Source: JAYZQT01 sp964412235 (GTDB taxonomy: Bacteria > Pseudomonadota > Alphaproteobacteria > MPNO01 > UBA830). From it: DNA of 20,952 bases. The translations under genes and the position numbers were made by a program. Under the pieces are notes generated by a model. The model was not told where the DNA came from, ran no database searches, and saw nothing but the letters and a program-made list of their open reading frames with translations. Below are positions 7,928 through 15,546 of the stretch, one piece after another; position 1 is the stretch's first letter; each line of letters starts with the position of its first letter. The stretch is from positions 1 to 20,952 of the forward strand of contig CAYPNT010000049.1 in assembly GCA_964412235.1 (NCBI GenBank), given 5' to 3'.

Positions 7928-9240
7928 TAGTTAATGAACCGTTCCAGAACAGATTGAGATGCTATTTCTTCTCGTTCACCCGTCGCCCGGTTCTTCAGTT
8001 CGACGAAACCGTTTTTAAGACTGCGTGGACCGACTATCACCTGCCAAGGAACACCGACTAAGTCCATATTAGCGAACTTTGCACCAACACGTTCCGCTCG
8101 GTCATCATAAAGCACCTCAATGCCAGTTTCTCGAAGACTATCGTATAAACTAGTGCAAGCGTGATCGCATGCAGTATCACCTGACTTCAAATTAAGAATT
8201 CCGACGTGAAAGGGAGCCACAGCTTCGGGCCAGACTATTCCATCATCATCGTGAAAAGCTTCAATTAACCCGCCCACCAACCGTGACACCCCTATGCCGT
8301 AAGAGCCCATTTCAGGATATATAGTTTCACCCTGCGGTCCGGTTACTGTGGTTTTCATTGCTTTGGAATACTTGTTCCCGAAATAGAATATATGCCCCAC
8401 TTCTATCCCCCTTGCATTGAGCAGGGATTTTCCAAGCTTTTCGCCCTCAGAAATATCGTGTTTTTCATCAGTGGCGGCATAAAGACTTGTCCAACGATCC
8501 ACAATCCGCTGTAGACTTTGTTCATCGGTGACTTCTTCAGACATCACATCAAAACCTAAAAGATCTTTATGGTAATAAACCTCACTTTCACCCGTATCAG
8601 CCAGGATAATAAATTCATGGCTTAAATCGCCCCCAATTGGCCCTGTATCAGCGACCATCGGAATAGCTTTCAATCCCAAACGTGCAAATGTTCGGAGATA
8701 GGCAACAAACATTTTGTTGTATGAAATACGAGCATCTTCATAACTATTATCGAAAGAGTATGTATCTTTCATTAAAAATTCTCGTCCCCTCATAACACCA
8801 AAACGAGGACGAACCTCATCACGAAATTTCCATTGAATATGATAAAGAAGTTTTGGCAAATCCTTATAACTGCGGACGTGAGCGCGAACTATTTCAGTAA
8901 TCTGTTCTTCGTTAGTAGGGCCATAGAGTAACTCTCGTTCATGCCTATCTTTAATCCGAAGCATTTCTGCTCCATAGTCATCGTATCGCCCACTCTCCTT
9001 CCATAAATCCGCTGGCTGGATCGTGGGCATTAATACCTCCTGGGCCCCGACCGCATCTTGCTCCTCACGAACAATTTTCTCTACCTTACGCAACACACGA
9101 AGACCCAAAGGCAACCACGAATAAATTCCCGCACTCGACTGGCGGATCATTCCAGCACGTAACATTAACCTGTGTGAAATGATTTGGGCGTCAGATGGCA
9201 CTTCTTTTAGCGTGGGCAAGAAAAATTCAGACAAACGCAT
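7927..9240 (-). CDS. proS: Prolyl-tRNA synthetase, short alphaproteobacterial type
   Basis: Class II aminoacyl-tRNA synthetase that charges tRNA-Pro. Counting from the ATG at 9240 the protein has 437 residues. Visible features are the N-terminal MRLSEFFLPTLKE block, TNEE (109-112), motif 2 FRDEVRPRFGVMRGREF (139-155), SHEF (207-210), motif 3 GSYGIGVSRL (312-321) and a C-terminal anticodon-binding domain. The large editing insertion of E. coli ProRS (about 180 residues) is absent, as usual in alphaproteobacteria; mischarged Ala-tRNA-Pro is then expected to be cleared by a separate deacylase. An in-frame TTG at 9276 would add 12 residues, but GGAG at 9251-9254, ten bases before the ATG, and the conserved start of the family support 9240. 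First gene of a unit with the Lol genes. Confidence 0.97.
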   Translation of the reverse strand: MRLSEFFLPTLKEVPSDAQIISHRLMLRAGMIRQSSAGIYSWLPLGLRVLRKVEKIVREEQDAVGAQEVLMPTIQPADLWKESGRYDDYGAEMLRIKDRHERELLYGPTNEEQITEIVRAHVRSYKDLPKLLYHIQWKFRDEVRPRFGVMRGREFLMKDTYSFDNSYEDARISYNKMFVAYLRTFARLGLKAIPMVADTGPIGGDLSHEFIILADTGESEVYYHKDLLGFDVMSEEVTDEQSLQRIVDRWTSLYAATDEKHDISEGEKLGKSLLNARGIEVGHIFYFGNKYSKAMKTTVTGPQGETIYPEMGSYGIGVSRLVGGLIEAFHDDDGIVWPEAVAPFHVGILNLKSGDTACDHACTSLYDSLRETGIEVLYDDRAERVGAKFANMDLVGVPWQVIVGPRSLKNGFVELKNRATGEREEIASQSVLERFIN

Positions 9241-9336
9241 TGTTTGGTGACTCCGTGATACCAGCTGGAAAGACAAAATTTAAAGCTAGCCCAACACCAA
9301 TGTTATTACCCTGGGCCTCTGTACTTGAATAAGCCA

Positions 9337-9358
9337 ATAATACTGGACAAAGTATTAT
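9337..9358. repeat. 22-base inverted repeat upstream of proS
   Basis: ATAATAC (9337-9343) and GTATTAT (9352-9358) are perfect 7-base arms around an 8-base spacer. On the minus strand a consensus-like TATAAT overlaps the outer arm, about 110 bases before the proS start. A matching -35 hexamer at 16-18 bases is not evident. It could be an operator over a proS promoter or a small RNA hairpin; the sequence alone does not decide. Confidence 0.35.
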
Positions 9359-9360
9359 AA

Positions 9361-9450
9361 TCATTTATTTTCAATCTATTATGATATTATTTTGGTACCT
9401 TAAATAAATTAAACCTAATAACAAACTATAATAGTTAGGTATTTTATTAT
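9361..9450. other. AT-rich intergenic stretch between the metE-like gene and proS
   Basis: By direct count only about 15 of these 90 bases are G or C (roughly 17 percent), far below the flanking genes. It contains the inverted repeat ACCTAA (9413-9418) and TTAGGT (9435-9440), with a smaller AACTA/TAGTT hairpin nested between the arms. Read on the minus strand, a T-rich stretch follows, so it may act as a weak terminator for the metE-like gene, but the stem is poor in GC. No gene is visible in the whole 9241-9463 gap. Confidence 0.5.
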
Positions 9451-9463
9451 TCAGAACCCAAAC

Positions 9464-10579
9464 TTATCCCCAAATGGTTTCTGCGGTTTTTACAACCAGT
9501 TCAAGTTTTCGTCGTTGTTCATCATAACTAATATTGTTCCCGTGCTCCGTCGAAGCAAAGCCGCACTGGGGTGCTATACCTAATTGCTCAAGATCCACAT
9601 ACTTAGACGCTTCATCAAATCTTCTTTTTAAGTCGTCTATTTCTTCAAGTTTTCCTGTTTTCGTCGTAACAAAACCCGCCATTATTCGTTGCTTACCTTT
9701 TTGAAGAAGACGCAAGGGTTCCAAGCCACCCGCTCGCTCGGTATCGTACTCCATAAAGAATATGTCGATGCCTGTCCTATTAAAAATTGCATCAGCCGCG
9801 GCATCATATGCGCCTTCGGCAGCGTACGTAGACCTAAAATTTCCCCGACACATATGCATTGCAATTGTCATATCGTCAGGACGATCCTTTATTGCTTCAT
9901 CCATCATGATGGCATAACTACCGATCAATTCATCCGGGTCCTGCCCGACGGACGCTTTTTCAGCACGATGCTTTGGATCACACAAATACGCAAAAAATAT
10001 ATCATCCATCTGGAGATATCGGCATCCTGCGTTATAAAAAGCGGCGACCGCTTTCTTATACGTTGCTGCGAGATCAGAAAACAAAACAGAAAGATCCTTA
10101 TATTCCTCCGGTTGAATATCGTTAACCGCCGTTCGAAAATGGCAACAACTTGGACCCGGGATTGAAATTTTTGGTGTATGGGTAGTATTAGCTGCAACGA
10201 ATTTGAAATGTTCAATCATGGGGTGAGAATCCGGAAAATCTAGTCTACCAGTAATGGTCGGATATAAAGGGGGTAACTTCTGTCCTTCAAACTGGATCCC
10301 CTCGCCTCTTGTTTCCATTTCAAACCCGGTCAACATCCCCATAAAATCATAATGCCAGAAATATCGCCGAAACTCCCCATCAGTAACCACGGGTAATCCG
10401 AGATCTTCCTGCATACGGATAGCCTCAACGATCGCCGTGTCCTCAACGGTGGTAAGTTCTTCCGCACTTATCGAGGGCTGCCCACCAAACAAGTTTTTTC
10501 TCGCTTCCGTAACGCTTCTCGGACGCAGCAAACTCCCGACATGATCTACTCGAACCGGCCACTGTTTTGAGGATGTCAT
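9464..10579 (-). CDS. Short cobalamin-independent methionine synthase-like protein (MetE C-terminal domain family)
   Basis: This 371-residue protein matches the C-terminal catalytic barrel of MetE (COG0620) and lacks the N-terminal half of full-length MetE (about 750 residues). The zinc and homocysteine site is complete: His242 and Cys244 in MHMCRGN, Glu277 in FMEYD, and Cys339 in PQCGF; HVGSLLRP (13-20) and the DGEF segment (67-70) are also conserved. The likely reaction is methyl transfer to a thiol such as homocysteine, but the methyl donor cannot be read from sequence: related short proteins have been proposed to use methylcobalamin or other donors rather than methyltetrahydrofolate. The ATG at 10577-10579 has GGGAGA six bases upstream. 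It lies downstream of the importer operon but behind a strong terminator, so it is probably transcribed on its own. Family confident, exact substrate unknown. Confidence 0.82.
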   Translation of the reverse strand: MTSSKQWPVRVDHVGSLLRPRSVTEARKNLFGGQPSISAEELTTVEDTAIVEAIRMQEDLGLPVVTDGEFRRYFWHYDFMGMLTGFEMETRGEGIQFEGQKLPPLYPTITGRLDFPDSHPMIEHFKFVAANTTHTPKISIPGPSCCHFRTAVNDIQPEEYKDLSVLFSDLAATYKKAVAAFYNAGCRYLQMDDIFFAYLCDPKHRAEKASVGQDPDELIGSYAIMMDEAIKDRPDDMTIAMHMCRGNFRSTYAAEGAYDAAADAIFNRTGIDIFFMEYDTERAGGLEPLRLLQKGKQRIMAGFVTTKTGKLEEIDDLKRRFDEASKYVDLEQLGIAPQCGFASTEHGNNISYDEQRRKLELVVKTAETIWG

Positions 10580-10677
10580 CGATATCTCCCGGATTGATTA
10601 CCATCGTCATACCACTCACCTATGTACAACTATCACAACGGGCAAGAAAAGCCTCTCGGAGCACGACTTAAATTATT

Positions 10678-10711
10678 AAAAACATCGACCGCTACGCAAG
10701 ACAATGCGGTC
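10678..10711 (-). terminator. Possible second hairpin with T-run downstream of the importer operon
   Basis: On the transcribed strand GACCGC (10706-10711) and GCGGTC (10687-10692) form a perfect 6-base stem with a 13-base loop, followed after four bases by TTTTT (10678-10682). It could be a back-up terminator or part of the 5' leader of the metE-like gene. I compared it loosely with SAM-responsive riboswitches and saw no clear match. Confidence 0.35.
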
Positions 10712-10722
10712 TAATCCAATAT

Positions 10723-10758
10723 AAAAAAGGGCGGCTAGAGGTTTTCCTCATACCGCCC
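10723..10758 (-). terminator. Strong intrinsic terminator of the BMP importer operon
   Basis: The transcribed strand reads GGGCGG (10753-10758), a three-base internal mismatch, GAGG, an AAAA loop, CCTC, three mismatched bases, CCGCCC (10729-10734), and then six T residues (10723-10728). A GC-rich stem of ten pairs followed by a T-run is the standard rho-independent form. It sits ten bases after the stop of the binding-protein gene and separates the importer from the metE-like gene. Confidence 0.9.
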
Positions 10759-10767
10759 CAAGTAAAT

Positions 10768-11844
10768 TTATTTTGGAATTTTACTATTCACGCCCTTTAC
10801 GTAGAAGTTCATCCCAGCCATCAGTCCGTCATTCGCATTCTGACCAGCTTTGACGTGGACCTTACCTGATTGGTCAATTATGGGTCCCGCAAACGGATGA
10901 ATAGAACCATTCATTATTCCTATGCGCGTTGTTTCAGCAAGGCCAATAACATCATTCGGTATAGCATTATTATACTTTGCCATCTTCACCATACCCTCTT
11001 TGAAGCCATGCCAGGTGTCACCAGACTTCCAGCTACCATCTAGGACCGCCTGAGTTCGGGCGATGTAATATGGTGCCCAATCGTCAATGATTGCTGTCAA
11101 ATGTGCCCTTTTACCAAAATTTGTCATATCCGAAGCTTGTCCCACAGCCCAAACACCTTTTTTCTCCGCAACTTGTACGGGAGCCGGACTATCCGTGTGT
11201 TGCATGATTACATCAGCACCTTGGTCTATCAAAGTCTTTGCGGCATCAGCCTCCTTACCGGGATCAAACCAGGTAAACACCCAGACTATTTTTATTTTAA
11301 TGTTAGGATTGACCGATTTAGCAGCGAGATACGTTGCATTTATACCTCGTATGACTTCGGGAATAGGAAACGAGGCGACGTACCCAATAACGTTGCTCTT
11401 TGTCATCTTACCAACAATTTTTCCAACAACATAACGACCCTCATAAAACCGGGCCGAATAGGTGGCTACATTTCCTGAACGCTTAAATCCTGTAGCGTGT
11501 TCAAACCTTACTTTCGGAAACCTCTTAGCCGCCCGAATTGTTGGGTTCATGTATCCAAACGATGTCGTAAAAATTAGGCCATGGCCTGACGACGCGAGCT
11601 TAGAAATAACCCTCAAGGCATCCGCTCCCTCAGGCACCTTTTCAACGTAACTTGTCGAAACTTTTGATCCAAGGGCTTTCTCAATAGCAAGCCGCCCCGC
11701 GTTGTGTTCGTACGTCCATCCGTGATCCCCAATCGGACCGACATAAACAAAACCAACCTTAAGTTGCGCATTAACCGCGGTAGCCCCACTAAAGATTAGT
11801 AAAGCTGCCCCAATAATGGCAGTTAATTTTGTTTTTAAATTCAT
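10768..11844 (-). CDS. BMP-family ABC transporter periplasmic substrate-binding protein
   Basis: Periplasmic receptor of the importer encoded just upstream. From the ATG at 11844 the protein is 358 residues and starts with a clear Sec signal peptide: a Lys-containing n-region, the hydrophobic stretch IIGAALLIFSGATA, and an AVNA-Q cleavage site near residue 26. The mature protein opens LKVGFVYVGPIGDHGWTYEHNAG, typical of the BMP (basic membrane protein, PnrA-like) family, and carries the HTDSPAPVQVAE and WAVGQASDM segments of an alphaproteobacterial subgroup. Characterised relatives bind purine or other nucleosides; this ligand is unknown. An in-frame ATG at 11898 overlaps the preceding permease gene, but GGAGG at 11850-11854, five bases before 11844, and the signal peptide decide the start. 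No lipobox cysteine, so it is soluble rather than a lipoprotein. Confidence 0.93.
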   Translation of the reverse strand: MNLKTKLTAIIGAALLIFSGATAVNAQLKVGFVYVGPIGDHGWTYEHNAGRLAIEKALGSKVSTSYVEKVPEGADALRVISKLASSGHGLIFTTSFGYMNPTIRAAKRFPKVRFEHATGFKRSGNVATYSARFYEGRYVVGKIVGKMTKSNVIGYVASFPIPEVIRGINATYLAAKSVNPNIKIKIVWVFTWFDPGKEADAAKTLIDQGADVIMQHTDSPAPVQVAEKKGVWAVGQASDMTNFGKRAHLTAIIDDWAPYYIARTQAVLDGSWKSGDTWHGFKEGMVKMAKYNNAIPNDVIGLAETTRIGIMNGSIHPFAGPIIDQSGKVHVKAGQNANDGLMAGMNFYVKGVNSKIPK

Positions 11845-11884
11845 ATTTGCCTCCATTTTTAAAAGCGGTTTCCAATAATTTCTA

Positions 11885-12811
11885 CTACCCCGTTGCATGA
11901 AAATTTTTACCTAGGCATGCCGGCGCGTTGAGTTTCGCTCTAACACTATCTCTAGAAATCAAAACGAGCACAATGATCGTCGCTACGTAAGGTAACATTG
12001 AAAGGAAGGGCGCGGAAACCTCTACACCCATACCCTGTGCATAAAGTTGAATAATTGTTATCCCACCAAAGAGATATGCGCCCAAAAAAGCACGCCATGG
12101 CCGCCATGATGCAAAAACGACGAGGGCTAATGCTATCCACCCTCTCCCCGCCGTCATATTCTCTACCCATAGAGGCGTGTAAGAAATTGATAGATATGCA
12201 CCACCAATCCCCGCCATAGCTCCACCAAATAGAATAGCAAATAGTTTAACGAGCCGAACCGGATACCCTATCGAATGTGCGGCATCGTGATTCTCACCAA
12301 CGGCCCGAAGGACTAGACCCGCCCGCGTACGATTAAGAAACCAGGAAACCACTATCACACTTAGAATGGATAAATATACGAGCCCATCGTGCCCGAAAAC
12401 CAATTGACCTAAAACCGGTATCTCAGAAATTACGGGTACCTGTAATTTTGGCAAGCCCGAAAACGTCTTCCCAACATACGAGTGACCGATTAAGGCACTC
12501 AGTCCAAGCCCGAATATCGTCAGCGACAATCCTGTAGCAACCTGGTTAGACTGCAGATATACAGTCAGCACGCCAAAAATTAAAGACAGCGCAAGACCCG
12601 CAACGGCGCCTGCTATCACGGCCAATATACCACTTTCGGTAGACACGGCAGTAGCGAAGGCCGTAATAGCACCTATAACCATCATACCCTCAACACCAAG
12701 ATTTAGGACGCCGGCCTTTTCAACCACGGCTTCTCCAACGGCAGCAAATACCAAAGGTGTCGCAGCCGTCACGATCGTCAAGATCGCAGGCAACACCCAC
12801 TCTAGAATCAT
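11885..12811 (-). CDS. BMP-type ABC importer permease, second subunit (YufQ-like)
   Basis: Inner-membrane permease of the branched-chain amino acid/ribose permease superfamily (BPD_transp_2), specifically the shorter partner found with BMP binding proteins. The 308 residues are almost entirely hydrophobic helices. The family hallmark ATPLVFAAVGEAVVEKAGV, then LNLGVEGMMVIGA (about residues 37-49), is present, and RAVGENHDAAHSIGYPVRLVKL (about 169-190) matches the cytoplasmic loop that contacts the ATPase. It starts inside the stop of the preceding permease gene (ATGA, 4-base overlap), so translation is coupled. The substrate cannot be read from the sequence. The two permeases are expected to form a heterodimeric channel. 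Confidence 0.93.
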   Translation of the reverse strand: MILEWVLPAILTIVTAATPLVFAAVGEAVVEKAGVLNLGVEGMMVIGAITAFATAVSTESGILAVIAGAVAGLALSLIFGVLTVYLQSNQVATGLSLTIFGLGLSALIGHSYVGKTFSGLPKLQVPVISEIPVLGQLVFGHDGLVYLSILSVIVVSWFLNRTRAGLVLRAVGENHDAAHSIGYPVRLVKLFAILFGGAMAGIGGAYLSISYTPLWVENMTAGRGWIALALVVFASWRPWRAFLGAYLFGGITIIQLYAQGMGVEVSAPFLSMLPYVATIIVLVLISRDSVRAKLNAPACLGKNFHATG

Positions 12812-13899
12812 TGCTGACGCTCCGACACGGGCGGAGATTGACTGAATTTAAACCGATATCTAATTAAAACATCGCTCGCCAGCAGAAAAAATAAGAGCAT
12901 TCCTTGGAAAACCCCTGTCACCGCATTAGGCATATTCAAACTAATTTGCGCAGAATCGCCTCCAAGATATGTCAATGCCATCAGCAATCCGGCAAAAAAA
13001 ACACCAACAGGGTGAAGCCTGCCTAGAAAAGCTACGATGATTGCCGTAAACCCGTACCCAGGAGAGATTGACGGTACGATTTGGCCGATTGCGCCAGACA
13101 GCTCAATCACACCAGCAAGACCTGCGCAACCACCCGACACCAAAAGCGTCAACCAAACTAATTTTCTTTCCTTAAAACCAGCAAAACTTGCTGCCATCGA
13201 GGCCATACCAACGACCTTTATCTGAAACCCGATGATATGTCGTGACACCAAAACCCAGCCCAATGCAACCACAAGTAACGCAACACACCAACCCAGATTC
13301 AAACGCGTTTCGTCTATCAATATTGGTAACAACGCAGAATCATGAAAAAGGCGAGATTCAGGAAAGTTTTGTCCGTCTGGGTCTTTCCAAGGGCCGTGTA
13401 TCAAGTAGCTAAGGACTAACAGGCCAACATAGGTCAGCATTAGACTAGTTAGAATTTCATTTGTGTTGTAACGGGTCTTTAAAAACGCTGGGATTGCGGC
13501 CCAAAACATACCACCCAGGATGCCAAACACTAGCATTGCCGGTAAGAGAAAGATGCTTTCCTGATCATAAAAGGCGAGCGCGAGACCTCCTCCAGAAAGA
13601 GCACCAATTATTAGCTGGCCTTCCGCACCAATGTTCCAAACATCCGCCTTAAAACCAAGTGAAAGTCCAACTCCTATCAGAATTAAGGGGGTCGCCTTTA
13701 CACAGAGTTCTGCAATCCCATCCACGGTAGAAATAGGCTCAATAAAAAATACGGTAATAGCTTTTACAGGGTCAACGTCAAGAACACTAAACATAATCAT
13801 CGCAGTAACTATGGTCAGAACCACCGCGATCAAAGGAGAACAATAGACCATTGCACGAGAGGTCTCGGGTCGACGTTCAAGCTTAAACAGGGATAGCAC
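12808..13899 (-). CDS. BMP-type ABC importer permease, first subunit (YufP-like)
   Basis: Longer permease partner of the importer, about 363 residues, with many membrane helices. The family signatures SLGFKADVWNIGAEGQLIIGAL (central third) and PGYGFTAIIVAFLGRLHPVGV (C-terminal third) are visible, as are VYCSPLIAVVLTIVTAMI as the first membrane segment and TRYNTNEILTSLMLTYVG in the middle. I place the start at the GTG 13897-13899 because GGAGG (13905-13909) lies five bases upstream; an upstream in-frame TTG at 13911 would include the Shine-Dalgarno within the coding region. With this start it overlaps the end of the ATPase gene by 17 bases. The next permease follows with an ATGA overlap, so the genes form a tightly coupled operon. 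Confidence 0.92.
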   Translation of the reverse strand: MLSLFKLERRPETSRAMVYCSPLIAVVLTIVTAMIMFSVLDVDPVKAITVFFIEPISTVDGIAELCVKATPLILIGVGLSLGFKADVWNIGAEGQLIIGALSGGGLALAFYDQESIFLLPAMLVFGILGGMFWAAIPAFLKTRYNTNEILTSLMLTYVGLLVLSYLIHGPWKDPDGQNFPESRLFHDSALLPILIDETRLNLGWCVALLVVALGWVLVSRHIIGFQIKVVGMASMAASFAGFKERKLVWLTLLVSGGCAGLAGVIELSGAIGQIVPSISPGYGFTAIIVAFLGRLHPVGVFFAGLLMALTYLGGDSAQISLNMPNAVTGVFQGMLLFFLLASDVLIRYRFKFSQSPPVSERQQ

Positions 13900-15415
13900 C
13901 CTTACCTCCAAGTCCAGCCTCTCCCATTAACAACCCTATTTCCTGAACTGTCACCGACGCGGTTGGGCGAGGAGCCGATAGACAACCGTTTGAGATGACA
14001 CAAATACGATCTGAAATTTCGAAAAGCTCTTCTAGGTCTTGAGAAACGATTAACACTGCCGCACCCGTACCCGCTAAATCAATTAGGGCCTGCCTTATTG
14101 AGACTGCTGCCCCGGCATCAACCCCCCACGTCGGTTGCACGGCGACAATTAGACGGGGGTTTTGAATTATCTCGCGGCCGATTATGAATTTCTGAAGATT
14201 ACCCCCAGATAGACTGTTTGCTGGGCGTCTAACACCCTGAGTGAGAACACGAAACTTTCCGACAATTTCCTCAGTGAATTTTTGAGCTGCTCGGAGGCGA
14301 ATAAAACCGTTTTTTACTAATTTTATTTGTGGCCCCGCCGACAAAAGAACATTCTCCCATAACGACATATCCGGGACTGCTCCGTGACCCAGACGCTCCT
14401 CAGGAACAAAGGCAGCACCTATTTTACGCCGATCCATTGGTCCCATCCGTCCCACGCCAATATCACCGAACCTAATCATTGAAGGGTCATCGACCAAAAC
14501 TTCACCAGACAGTACTTCAAGAAATTCACGTTGACCGTTGCCTGCGATACCCGCAACGCTCATAATTTCTCCAGAGAGAACCTGTAAATTAATATTCTTT
14601 AGATCGGTGCCCTGCTGATGAGTTGAAGAGACGTTCAGGTCAACGATATCAAGGCTCACACGACTTTTGGTTTGAGCACTGCTACGCACTGGCGAACTGA
14701 CGTTCTGACCCATCATCATTTCTGCCATAGACTCCGTAGTTTGTTCCTCAGGCTTACATCTCGCAACTACCTTGCCCCTCCGCATTATAGTCGCAGCATG
14801 ACAAAGCGCTTTAATCTCCTGAAGCTTGTGAGAAATATACAGAATAGACACACCTGCGCTGGACAAAAGTCGCAGCGTCTTAAACAAATTTTCTACCTCT
14901 TGCGGGGTTAAGACAGACGTGGGCTCGTCCATAATTAATAATTGAGGATTTTGCAGCAAGCAGCGTACAACCTCTATTCGTTGCCGTTCTCCTACAGATA
15001 ACGTGTGAACATAGCGGCTAGGATCGAGAAACAAACCATGGTGGGCGGACACATCTCGAATTCGATTCGGAAGATCCCCTCCTGCCTGTTTTCGATCTAT
15101 ACCTAGAGCGATGTTTTGTTCAACAGTCATTGCGTCGAATAACGAAAAATGCTGAAAAACCATTCCGATCCCGAGTTTTCGGGCATGGCTGGGATTCGAG
15201 ATCTGAAGTTCCTTACCTTCCCAAACTAACCGACCCTCATCCGCCTCATGCACACCGTATATATATTTTACTAGCGTAGATTTGCCAGCGCCATTTTCCC
15301 CAAGCAAGGCATGAATTTCACCCGGATTTACCGTTAGATTAACCTTATCATTTGCAACAACACCTGGATATGATTTGGTGATATCTACAACTTGTAACCT
15401 TGGCGATTGTGCCAT
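13883..15415 (-). CDS. BMP-type ABC importer ATPase with two nucleotide-binding domains (YufO-like)
   Basis: Cytoplasmic energy-coupling subunit: one 510-residue chain with two ABC domains, as in RbsA and YufO. Domain 1 is complete: Walker A GENGAGKST (39-47), Q-loop Gln88, signature LSVGERQ (139-145), Walker B LLIMDEP (159-165), switch His196. Domain 2 is degenerate in the usual family manner: Walker A is GIAGNGQR (289-296), without the Lys-Ser/Thr, and the Walker B glutamate is Gln427 in AVQPTWGVD, while its signature LSGGNLQK (402-409) is good. One ATP site is therefore expected to be hydrolytic. I prefer the ATG at 15415 (GGGAAG seven bases upstream) to the in-frame TTG at 15421. First gene of the importer operon, 131 bases after the DUF1467 gene. 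Confidence 0.94.
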   Translation of the reverse strand: MAQSPRLQVVDITKSYPGVVANDKVNLTVNPGEIHALLGENGAGKSTLVKYIYGVHEADEGRLVWEGKELQISNPSHARKLGIGMVFQHFSLFDAMTVEQNIALGIDRKQAGGDLPNRIRDVSAHHGLFLDPSRYVHTLSVGERQRIEVVRCLLQNPQLLIMDEPTSVLTPQEVENLFKTLRLLSSAGVSILYISHKLQEIKALCHAATIMRRGKVVARCKPEEQTTESMAEMMMGQNVSSPVRSSAQTKSRVSLDIVDLNVSSTHQQGTDLKNINLQVLSGEIMSVAGIAGNGQREFLEVLSGEVLVDDPSMIRFGDIGVGRMGPMDRRKIGAAFVPEERLGHGAVPDMSLWENVLLSAGPQIKLVKNGFIRLRAAQKFTEEIVGKFRVLTQGVRRPANSLSGGNLQKFIIGREIIQNPRLIVAVQPTWGVDAGAAVSIRQALIDLAGTGAAVLIVSQDLEELFEISDRICVISNGCLSAPRPTASVTVQEIGLLMGEAGLGGKGAIPV

Positions 15416-15437
15416 TAACAAACTTCCCTAGTTTGTA

Positions 15438-15466
15438 CCCGGGATACACTTGATCAACTCACCGGG
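15438..15466 (-). promoter_or_regulatory. Leader of the importer operon with a short inverted repeat
   Basis: The 131-base gap between the DUF1467 gene and the importer ATPase has no terminator that I can see. Near the start codon there is a 5-base inverted repeat, CCCGG (15438-15442) and CCGGG (15462-15466), with the palindrome TTGATCAA (15450-15457) between the arms. The TTCCC beside the upstream arm could alternatively pair with the GGGAA of the Shine-Dalgarno. This may be an operator or a leader fold, or chance. I did not find a convincing promoter pair and it does not resemble the purine riboswitch core. Confidence 0.2.
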
Positions 15467-15546
15467 AAAAAGGTATTGCCGATTTATCTAAACGAGACCG
15501 TAACAACACTAAATTCGCTAATAAATTTCTCTTAAAATTGCACCGG

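Noticed and set aside
9241..9276. Longer proS with a TTG start at 9276
   Set aside because: The extra 12 residues do not fit the family; GGAG lies at a proper distance from the ATG at 9240.
9689..10165. 158-codon open frame on the plus strand opposite the metE-like gene
   Set aside because: It is antisense to an intact enzyme with all metal ligands; the protein has no familiar features.
9925..10215. Overlapping minus-strand open frame inside the metE-like gene
   Set aside because: It is a frame shadow within a well-supported coding region.
11845..11898. Longer binding protein starting at the ATG 11898
   Set aside because: It would overlap the permease gene and bury the signal peptide; GGAGG five bases before 11844 fits better.
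14289..14551. Loss of the Walker A lysine region and catalytic glutamate in the second ATPase domain read as a damaged gene
   Set aside because: The GxAGNGQR loop and Gln in Walker B are the normal state of the second domain in the RbsA/YufO family.
15416..15546. Purine riboswitch ahead of the importer, expected if it carried nucleosides
   Set aside because: I could not find the conserved junction core or loop-loop partners; only a short 5-base inverted repeat is present.
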